Below are positions 56,193 to 64,000 of a stretch of 64,000 bases of DNA, one piece after another. The translations under genes and the position numbers were made by a program. How positions within the stretch are numbered: position 1 is the first letter of the stretch; every line of letters begins with the position of its first letter. The notes below the pieces were generated by a model. That model did no database searches, was not told where the DNA came from, and was given only the letters and a program-made list of their open reading frames with translations. Source of the DNA: Anniella stebbinsi (taxonomy: Eukaryota > Chordata > Lepidosauria > Squamata > Anniellidae); NCBI GenBank assembly GCA_029215795.1, contig JARDYH010000004.1, forward strand, positions 203,960,017-204,024,016. Reading direction: 5' to 3'.

Positions 56193-56605
56193 TTGAGCCT
56201 AGTTGGAGAGAAGAACAGCACAGTCCTATGCATATTTACTTGTATGCAGTGGGAGCTTCCTTTGAATATAGTTTGGAAACTTCAGGTAGTGCAAAATAAG
56301 ATTGGGAGTTTTGTAAATGGGACCATCATGCTGATCCTTTTTCATTTTCACTGGCTTCCAGTAGGCCTAATTCAAAGTGCTGGTTTTGACCTAATAAAGC
56401 TCTATATGGTTTGAGAGATCAGTACATGATGGATTGTCTTCTCCAATATATACCTGTCCATGCTTTAAGGCCATCTATGGAAGCCCATCTTCATATGCAC
56501 TCTTAATGTGAGGCTTGAAGGGTGGGGACAAGAGGAAGGGATTTTTGGTGGTATCTTCCACTTCTAGATTGCTCTCCCTGAGGACGCTTGCTTGGCAACC
56601 ACATT
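56193..56605 (+). mobile_element. LINE ORF2 C-terminal fragment, sense
   Basis: Translation gives 'LQVVQNKIGSFVNGT' and 'FHFHWLPVGLIQSAGFDLI', the conserved 'LQLVQNAAAR...LHWLPV' region that follows the RT domain in CR1/L2-type LINEs. The frame is partly broken. Confidence 0.7.
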
Positions 56606-56608
56606 GGA

Positions 56609-56731
56609 CCTGTTTGCATGTCATGTTAAGCCAACATGGCTTAATTAACCCTTGGGGTTTAGCAGCATGTGCAGGCAGCCATTTTGAATATACAAGCCGC
56701 ATCTGCAGCTTGTGATGTCATGCAAACCCAG
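56609..56731. mobile_element. short TIR element (MITE)
   Basis: The ends CCTGTTTGCATGTCATGTTA and, inverted, CTGGGTTTGCATGACATCAC form a TIR of about 17 bp. The element is only about 123 bp and lies between two LINE pieces. Confidence 0.5.
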
Positions 56732-56764
56732 CAAAGGTAGGTTGTTGCCATGGTTAACAAACCA

Positions 56765-57400
56765 CGAAGAAATCATTGCGCACGGAAACACACCGGTAAC
56801 CAGTGCAGCTGGCACAGTATAGGCATTATGTGATCAAATCGCTTTGCCTGCACCAATACTTGGGAGTCCGCATTCTGCACCAGCTGAAGTTTCTGAACTG
56901 TCTTGCACTGTAAATATTGGCTGATATCAACAGAAAAGGGAATTTCAGCAGGTGTCATTTGTATGCATTCAGAATCTGGTGAAATTCCCTCTTCATCTCA
57001 ACCGTTAAAGCTGCTGGAGCCCTGCCCTCTTTTGTATTTGGTCACTCTAGTAGGGCTCCTGAAGCTTTAACGGTTGTGATGTGAGGGACTTTCACCAGGT
57101 GCTGCATGCATACAAATGACACCTGCTGAAATTCCTTGTTCTTACAACTGTTAAAGATACAGGAAACCTGTCCTCTTTTTCATATGGTCACCCTACGCCA
57201 CGGCCACTTGGGCCTCCAGCGACGATGGATCTAGGAGTACCCCCAGATTACGAAGCTGATCTTCCAGAGGGAGTGCAACCCCATGCAGAACAGGTTCCAG
57301 ACTCAGGAACCACTCACCCACAGGTTTCCCATCTTGCCAGGATGCAGTTTCAGTTTATTGGCCCTCATTCAGCCCATTACTGAATTTTGGCAGTGATTTT
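56765..57400 (-). mobile_element. CR1/L2-clade LINE ORF2, antisense, carrying a hAT-like MITE
   Basis: On the minus strand, 57400-57200 encodes pieces like 'MRANKLKLHPGKM' and 'LPLEDQLRNLGVLLDPSSLE', and 56930-56770 encodes 'VQKLQLVQNADSQVLVQ' and 'CQLHWLPV'. Between them lies a hAT-like MITE (56930-57197). About 150 bp of the expected LINE sequence is missing at that point, so a deletion accompanied or followed the insertion. Confidence 0.75.
56930..57197. mobile_element. hAT-like MITE (TAGGGTGACCATATG family), left end lost
   Basis: It is the same element as 58697-59014: 'AAAAGGGAATTTCAGCAGGT', 'ATGCATACAAATGACACCTG', 'CTGTCCTCTTTTTCATATGG' and the end 'TCACCCTA'. The left TIR is missing. 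Confidence 0.75.
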
Positions 57401-57434
57401 AAGTTACATGATTTTACGGTTCGAAGTCTTGCTT

Positions 57435-57505
57435 CATGAACGGCCCAGACAGCTTTAGCTATTGGGCAGTGTAGAAATGTAATAAATGAATAAATAAATA
57501 ATAAA
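57435..57505 (+). mobile_element. LINE 3' tail, sense
   Basis: 'GGCCCAGACAGCTTTAGCTA' and 'TTGGGCAGTGTAGAAATGTA' followed by an (AAAT)n tail match the terminus at 51205. Confidence 0.7.
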
Positions 57506-57957
57506 AATCTTCATGATCTTCTACAGCTGCTAAGATCACAGAAGTGGGTGCCAGGTGAGTCGGTTTATCAGTCAGTTCACACTAACCCCCTCCCCCTGCA
57601 TAGTTGTTTAGCCACATACCTAATTACATGGAGAAAATTAGCCAGGTGAACCAGCCCAATGAGAGAGAGGGAGAGGGAGAATGTTGAAGAATTGATCAAA
57701 GGCCCTCATTAGGGAACAATTTGTACAGATTTGTCTAATGAAGAGTTGTATAAGATATCAAAAGGTTTCATCAGCTTGATTATGAAGTCTACTTTCCAAA
57801 CTGCCTGAGGTCCTTCTTAACTCTTCATGAAGACTGCATTGGGTTTAATGATCAAGTAATATTAATGGTGCATGATACCAAAAGCTGATCATGGAAAGCT
57901 ATGACGGGGAGGCATCTCCTTTTTCTACTAAGTGCAAGTGCCCACTGAGAATTATAA

Positions 57958-58024
57958 AATTGAGCAGGGGGTTGGACTCGATGGCCTTATAGGCCCCTTC
58001 CAACTCTATGATATTATTCTATGA
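57958..58024 (+). mobile_element. CR1 LINE 3' terminus, sense
   Basis: 'GGGTTGGACTCGATGGCCTT', 'ATAGGCCCCTTCCAACTCTA' and TATTCTATGATA give a short CR1 end. Confidence 0.85.
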
Positions 58025-58054
58025 TATAAACAAGCAGGGGGCTGCAGTGCAGAG

Positions 58055-58350
58055 TAGGGTGGCCGCTTCAGAATTACTAACAAATTGCATATGCTGATTG
58101 ATATGTATAGAGAGATTGATATGTATATAGACAAATTTAGCACATCTCACCATAGTGTGGAAAACTGTGGACCAGGTGACCTGTGAGCCTGCCCATACAG
58201 TCTGTAGTCCATGTTCAAACTGTTGAACGGCAATAGGTCTCGTGGTCCTTTAACCCGGAATTGGACAAGATAGTCTTTCAAATGCAGGATATTTTCAAAC
58301 AGAGCATGGTCCTTCAAATACAGGACTGTAAAAGAGAACACATGACCACC
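58055..58350 (+). mobile_element. TAGGGTGGC-family element
   Basis: It begins TAGGGTGGCCGCTTCAG and carries 'CATCTCACCATAGTGTGGAA', 'CCAGGTGACCTGTGAGCCTG' and 'CCTTCAAATACAGGACTGTA'. The right end is degraded. Confidence 0.6.
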
Positions 58351-58696
58351 TACAGCCGAGGCAGCCTCTCTAGCTTGACTCTCTGTTGTCTAGCTCTTAC
58401 AGAAAGGCTTGTGGAACCTGGACAGGGTCTGAGGAATATGCTGGGTAACCTCAGGCCCAAGGCCCCAATCCAGCTCTTTTGACATCCTAATCTGGCCCTC
58501 AGGATTTCTCACATGACCACGCCCCTTTATCATGCCCCCCTTTCCATTAACAGATAGTTCGGTGGGTTCCAGGTTTTTTTGGCAGCCCCCCTTCTAAGTG
58601 GTTGAAATGCCTCATCTAAGGCTTAGTTATGGCACTAAGAGTTTAAAGGCACAATCCTATGCCTGTTTAGACAGAAATAGCCCCAGTTACTTTATG

Positions 58697-59014
58697 TAGG
58701 GTGACCATATAAAGGAGGACAGGGCTCCTGTATCTTTAACAGTTACACAGAAAAGGGAATTTCAGAAGATATCATTTGTATGCATGCAGCACCTTGTGAA
58801 ATTTCCTCTTCGTCACAACAGTTAAATCTGCAGGAGCCCTGCACTGTTGGCCAGATACAAAAGAGGGCAGGGCTCCTGCAGCTTTAGCTGTTGTGATGAA
58901 GAGGGAATTTCACCAGCTGCTGCATGCATACAAATGACACCTGCTGAAATTCCCTCTTCTATACAACTAGTAAAGATACAGGAGCCCTGTCCTCCTTTTC
59001 ATATGGTCACCCTA
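58697..59014. mobile_element. hAT-like palindromic MITE, both ends present
   Basis: TIRs are TAGGGTGACCATATAAAGGA and, inverted, TAGGGTGACCATATGAAAAG, continuing as 'GGACAGGGCTCCTGTATCTT' on both sides. The 318-bp element is an extended palindrome. Flanking 8-mers (ACTTTATG and ATTTTGTT) are only similar, so the duplication has decayed. Confidence 0.85.
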
Positions 59015-59552
59015 ATTTTGTTGTACTCTTTACATGCTCGTTCCAAGTGTTTTTAATAAACGGTAAGATCAGAAGTTCACTGTTAGAAAAGGATAATGTA
59101 AGTTGCAACAGGACTAGCAAAACAACAGTTGAATGGTATTTGGAAAGTGTAAAAATAATACTATTGGCCTCGTTTTCAGGGAGTGCTGCTGATGGTGTAC
59201 ATTTTACAAATAAGATATTCTTTACATGAAATAATTGGGGCTATACATTACCGGCACTAATGCTTGGGCTAGTTCATGGTGTGCATGATATATTTTGGAC
59301 TGAGGGTGGGAATATTTATATTATGGTGATGAATTGTGACAAGGCAAAAGTAAAGGGGTAAAGAAAAAAGGCTTTAAGAGAGTGACATACTTTATGGAGA
59401 GTCCCCATGGGAAGGCCATGGAGATCCACATAGAATAAAATGAGAACTCATTGAAATTTATTACCCAGCCTATTTCCATGGTTAAGAGAAAAGGAGATTG
59501 GGGGTGGAAATAGTGTTAAAGTGCTGTAGATAGAGTCAATGCAATGAAAAAT

Positions 59553-60066
59553 ATTCTTAAGAACATAGGAACAGTTATGCTGAATCAGGCTGAGGGTCCA
59601 TCTAATTCAGTGCTCTGTTCACACAGTGGCCAACAAGCTGTTGACCAAGCACTCACAAGCAGGACGTGGTGCAACAGCACCCTCCCACGCATGTTCCCCA
59701 GCAACTGATGTATAGAGGCTTAGTGCTTCTGATACTGGAGGTAGCACATATTCACCAGGACTAGATGCTATTGATAGCATTCTCCTCCAGGAATTTATCC
59801 AACCCCCTTTTAAAGCCATCCAAATCGGTGGCCATCATTACATCTTGTGGTAGATAATTCCATAGTTTATCTATGCACTGTGTGAAGAAATAATTCCTTT
59901 TATCTGTCCTGAATCTCCCACCAATCAGCTTCATGGGATGACCCCTTGGGTTCTAGTTTTATGGGAGAAGGAGAAAAATGTCTCGCTATCTACATTCTTC
60001 ACACTGTGCATAGTTTTGTACACCTCTGTCATGTCTCCCCTTAGCCTCCTTTTTTCCAAACATCTT
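59553..60066 (-). mobile_element. CR1 LINE 3' end, antisense (longest copy)
   Basis: It contains the complements of the 3' tip ('GAACATAGGAACAGTTATGC'), 'CTTCTGATACTGGAGGTAGC', 'CACTGTGTGAAGAAATAATT', 'AATCAGCTTCATGGGATGAC' and 'GTCATGTCTCCCCTTAGCCT'. It is the most complete 3' end of this CR1 subfamily here. Confidence 0.9.
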
Positions 60067-60420
60067 CTTAGGGCAGAATTAGGGCTTCCATTCATGGCTG
60101 CCAGGAGGATTGATGTGCTTTATTTCAGATACTGGCTGAAGTTGAACACAACGGATGATGCCCATCTTGCCAAGCAGTGCTGCCTTGAACAAGTGAGTCT
60201 TGGAGGATGGGCAAAGTATTGGCAAGAATTGGCAACAAAATACAGCTTCCTGTTTTGTGGATGTTGTGCTGTCCTGGGGACCCTGCCCTTCAATCAGGGT
60301 GCAGACCACTATAGGAGAGTCCATTCCAGGTGTTTTGATTGGTCCGTTTGGGTACAACCAACAACTGTCTTCATTGGCTGCTTGTAACGTGAATCTCCAG
60401 AGGTGATATAGCCTTTAAAA
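60067..60420 (+). other. unclassified segment with open frame
   Basis: The frame contains 'FRYWLKLNTTDDAHLAKQC' and 'GGWAKYWQELATKYSFLF', which has a retroelement-like look but no family I can name. It sits directly next to the antisense CR1 copy. Confidence 0.3.
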
Positions 60421-60566
60421 TAGTCCTGAAGAAAGATGAGCGCAGTCTACTAGCTATGTATTGTGGCCTGACAGGCGCTTGACAACCGCTTTAGCAGTCA
60501 CACACAGCAAAGCAAAGCAAAGCATGAGTTTATTGAAACCCTTGTGGTGATGCTGGCTCCAAGTTT

Positions 60567-60908
60567 TTTCAAGGGTCCTTGGGCAAGACACCCTCAGTGG
60601 GCATCTTCCCTCAGTGAATCTCCCTTCTCACCAACATTGTCACCAGCTGCTGTTGCTCTTTCTCTTCATTGCTGCTGCTTGTTTGTCAGAAGGAGAGGCA
60701 TTGAGCAAGTAGGCCATGGTGTCTACAGCTCCTCCTCCTCACCCCCACCATTGTCTGGGCCAGAGCGAGTGGCAGGTGAACAAGCAGATTCTAATGGTGA
60801 AAAGGAGAATCAACTCCAGGGAGTTCTTGTCAGTGGGCCCCTGCTGAGATGTGGGCCCTCAGCAGGTGCCCAATCATGCCTAGCCTTGATGCCCTGCAGG
60901 CTGCATTC
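60567..60908 (+). repeat. dispersed repeat copy B (pairs with 44595-44945)
   Basis: It aligns with the inverse of copy A over about 340 bp. The plus-strand frame 60544-60954 stays open across it and aligns with the frame of copy A, for example LSGPERVAGEQAD versus LSGPQQEAGEQAG. It is not assigned to a class. Confidence 0.75.
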
Positions 60909-62486
60909 AGCCTGGTGGATCATAAATTGTGCAATCTGTTTTAAAATCAGATGACCATATGTTGGTCCTTTATTATTTTAAGAACGTGGACAATCCCCTT
61001 GCATAATTGTTTTTTATAAATCATTTAAAAGGTTTTACAAATGAATTTGGGTAGGGATTGACCTACTTGTAAAAAGAGCTGAATGTACCTTGTAAACATT
61101 GACCTCCCTCATTATCATAATTGGATTATGCAGTAAGGAAAGAGATCTGGATTCAATTGTTCTTTCTTGTGAATTTCCTTACATAACCCTGTCAAGTTAC
61201 ATAGGTTGCATCTGCTGTGCTAGTGTAGTTTTACAAATACTAGTATATAAGAAGAAATATTAGTGCTATACAATGTACCTGTTTAAACAGAAGCCATATA
61301 GAGTTGGGCAATCTCTGTGTTTGCATCCATGACAGGGTGCAAAGTGCTTTAATCCTTTATTTAAACTTTCAACACATGTGCAAGAGTCCTTTAAAATTAT
61401 GCATGCACTGTGGATTCTCTGAGGCTGGGAACATCCCAGCAAGGTTAAACAGAGGGCTGATCTTATTGGGCAGCTCATCCTTGTAGTGAGTTGGATATCA
61501 TAAGAAATAGTGAGGAATTAGATATGGTGTTGAACTTAAACCTATTTAAATGTATAAAGGGCAGCTTAAAGGGCAGTTTTCTTGTTTCTTAGAGGAGGCC
61601 CTAGATATATTGGGCAACTCTGTGGTTTATCATAGAGAGAGATGGTTATTAAGCAAGCAGGTATCAATACACATGAAAGATAGCTAGTTGTCTGGCACTG
61701 ATAAGGGTGCTAGCCTCAAGTTAAGCAGCTGCTTAATTTACTCTGTTTGCTTTACTGTTCTACCTTGCTGAGGAAATGAGGAGGATTTCTCTCCCCCGCC
61801 ATGTTGGAATGTTGGGATCTGTTAGTCATAGGACAGGTAACTCATTACCTCCCTGCAATTTTGGGGGGCACATACTAGAATATTAGAAAGAGCATAAATG
61901 ATGGACCTGAGGTCTAACCAATTTGGCCTCACTCCAAGGGGAATGTGCACATCAACTTGGAGAACTTGGGTTCAAGAGACGATCTCGGTTTACTGTTGAT
62001 TTGGGCCCCCAGCAAATACCAGCCCTTTGGGAGTTGCCAGCTTCATGGACTGAAGAGATGTGTGAGCTTGCTTTGCATTGTTATGCTGCATCCATTTTCT
62101 ATCAATAAAACTGTCATTCCTTTCACAAGTAATCTAGTTTCATTTTGGCTACCCAAAGAATCTACTTTGGCTGGTTCCTCCAGAAAAACACAATCCCTCT
62201 TTACATTTACTTGGAGTTTCTGCTTGTGACAGATACGGTCCCTCTTTGTTTAATTGAGTGTGTCAGCCTTCAGGAGAAGGAACAATCTGGGTCACGTCCA
62301 AATAATTGGAAGCAGGGAGAGACTAGCTACTAGCACTGTTTGTGAAGTGATAGTGTAATGTATACCGACGCATGTTTTCCATTTCCCCAAGTGATGAGAA
62401 AGGTTCAGGGACAGGACTACTCAAGGCTGATCTCCTTTGGAGTTAAAACAAAATGTGTGTGCATTAGAGAAGTGTTGTTGTTTTTT

Positions 62487-62518
62487 GTCATTCATATATA
62501 TATATATATATATATATC
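62487..62518 (+). repeat. (TA)n microsatellite
   Basis: About 14 TA units. Confidence 0.95.
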
Positions 62519-62550
62519 AAATATACAATCAGAGTTGCAAGTGGAGACAT

Positions 62551-63233
62551 AGGGGGAGTCTACACCAGCCATTTATTGCAGGATTGTATCGTGGTTGTCA
62601 CTAACGGGGCACATGACATTCACTTGCTCCTGTGGTGATCTCGCCTCCACCTCTAATTTTTCCTGGAATATCCCTGACTGCTTTTGTTGTGTTTTTTCCA
62701 CCTCTCCCGCTTCCATTCCGAAGGACGTGTGTGGTGTGCCACCCCTTTGCAAGATCCTTTCCTGGTTTAGTGAACAGCCAATCAGCTGTGAGGGGTGTTT
62801 CCATGGGTATTGGAGGTGGGCAGGAGTGGACCTGTCTGCTATTTTTGCCACATGTTTTCGATGGATATTGGCATGTTTCATCCCTGAGTGTGCTTGTTTT
62901 TGTTTTTAATACAAATATAGCTCTGCACAGGCGCGCATGTTCAATGGAGGTCATATCCCCCCATGTGTTGCTGTGCATCTGCGCTCCTGCTCATCCTCAT
63001 GAGTCATTTAAAAACAACAACAACCTTGGCCCTGTAGCCATCTGCATAGCCATGCCTACATCTACCGATACACATGCGGAAGTGCCGTAATGAGGCACAC
63101 GTGCTCCTGCAACGGCAGTCCTGTTCTTGCGGTAAAACTCACTGGCTTGTGCCCCATGACTGCCAATCACGGAAGTGGGGAACAATCGGAAGCATCCCTC
63201 TTCAGCTGTGAAAGGGCAGGTGTAGAGTAGCCT
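62551..63233. mobile_element. TIR element with CTCTACACC ends
   Basis: Left end AGGGGGAGTCTACACCAGCC and right end, inverted, AGGCTACTCTACACCTGCCC. The interior is about 680 bp, GC-richer than its surroundings, with no transposase motif. The dinucleotide TA adjoins both ends, but no longer duplication is visible. It is possibly related to 23220-23735 through the shared CTACACC ends. Confidence 0.6.
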
Positions 63234-63387
63234 AAAGTGACTTCTTTCAAGGCAGCAGTTCCATTACTCCGGATATGATCAGGGGAGAGAAGCCCTGAAC
63301 CTCCAATGCAGCTTTGTCCAACTCTCAGCTCTTTCTGCTTCTGTCTCTTCCCAAATTGCAATTTCTTTCTCTTTTGGACACACAGCA

Positions 63388-63408
63388 TCCCCCCCCCCCG
63401 CCCCCCAA
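63388..63408 (+). repeat. poly-C tract
   Basis: A cytosine run interrupted by one G. Confidence 0.9.
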
Positions 63409-63599
63409 CACAGCTGCAGACCTGCCACGTTCTCTAATTTCCAATGACTATCTCATTCAAAAACACACAGAGATCCCCCTATCAGGAAATCATTTTCTAA
63501 GTTTTAGCTCTCATCATGTGACCATTCTGATGATTAGCTTAACAAAGGAATAGTCAGCCAGCAGCTGTAACAATAGGTCCTAAAACCAGAGGGATAGGT

Positions 63600-63690
63600 G
63601 TGATAGCCTGTTGCAGCAAAAATAACAAGAGGTCTTGTGTCACCTTAAAAAGTTATTACAGCAGGTTTCATGCATTGCGCATGATGAAGA
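63600..63690 (-). mobile_element. dispersed repeat (GCTTATGCCATAATAAATT type), fragment
   Basis: 'GCCTGTTGCAGCAAAAATAA' and 'CAAGAGGTCTTGTGTCACCT' are the complement of the right half of the repeat at 45780-45840 and 14880-14945. Confidence 0.55.
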
Positions 63691-64000
63691 AGAACACTGC
63701 ATTTAGTTTCCCTTTCCCTTGTTCAAAGTTCTAGCATGGGTAGGTCAGCCATGTTTCCTACTTTACAGTCATCTGTTTGATGGGCTATTCAGTCCATCCC
63801 TTAAAGCAGGGGCCTCTTGCAGTCCATTTCAGAGAAACTCTCAGGGGCTGGATTCCACTGGTGGGTGGGGCTGAAGGCAAAAGGGGACAGGGGCAATCCT
63901 GCCCCCCCCAAAATGCCAGCATATTTGAGCTGAAAGTTCTTACTGCCAGTAACTAACTCTTAGCAGAGGCATTTCAACCTTTTAGAATGGGGGGAAATTG

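Larger units (their letters stand above)
22331..64000. other. intergenic region downstream of PAPSS1
   Basis: No cellular exon with splice sites and a recognisable product was found here. The interval is dense in decayed transposons. Stretches where I see nothing classifiable are 23736-25135, 28651-30124, 35141-36150, 37801-39952 apart from microsatellites, 41542-42351, 42777-44594, 47661-48600, 52890-53787, 54524-56060 and 60931-62486. In human the next gene on this side is DKK2 after a long gene-poor gap (established knowledge), consistent with this emptiness. Confidence 0.75.

Noticed and set aside
61900..62360. second possible LTR (AATAAA at about 62105)
   Set aside because: Apart from the AATAAA and a TATA-like word there is no terminal repeat, primer site or internal sequence.
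22331..64000. exons of DKK2 or another neighbour of PAPSS1
   Set aside because: I looked for cysteine-rich DKK-type exons and for splice-flanked frames and found none; the expected distance to DKK2 is far greater than this window.

Overview
This window is vertebrate nuclear DNA, most likely from a squamate reptile. The reasons are a PAPSS1 gene with vertebrate exon structure, CR1/L2-clade LINEs, tRNA-derived SINEs whose tails resemble CR1, and many short palindromic DNA transposons of the kind common in lizards and snakes. The species cannot be fixed from the sequence.

Only one cellular gene is supported: the 3' end of PAPSS1 (bifunctional PAPS synthase 1) on the + strand. Its last two coding exons lie at 8512-8741 and 21597-21735, with AG/GT splice sites and matching phase. 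A 3' UTR follows and ends near 22330 after an ATTAAA signal at 22307. Positions 1-8511 are the end of the preceding intron, and 8742-21596 is the complete 12.9-kb last intron. From 22331 to 64000 I see no convincing cellular gene. In human the neighbour on this side is DKK2, separated by a long gene-poor interval, which fits.

The rest is a record of transposition. One CR1/L2-type LINE family appears as a broken antisense copy (1-2320), a sense copy split by a TIR element (25140-26290) and an antisense copy carrying a hAT-like MITE (56765-57400). CR1 3' ends, LINE 3' tails and tRNA SINEs are scattered in both orientations. Several classes of short palindromic or TIR elements recur and nest in each other.

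The most striking structures are these. A 1,532-bp foldback element at 39961-41492 has an exact 8-bp target duplication (GAATTTAT), indel-free 535-bp inverted arms, CGGAT arrays at both ends and internal degenerate tandem modules. Two 343-bp, GCGC-rich elements 4 kb apart (45846-46188 and 49875-50217) are each flanked by a different 5-bp direct repeat. A TAGGGTGACC-ended element at 51468-51757 carries a CpG-dense insert that looks like a captured exon edge with a splice donor. Whether any of these is new to science cannot be decided without a repeat-library search.
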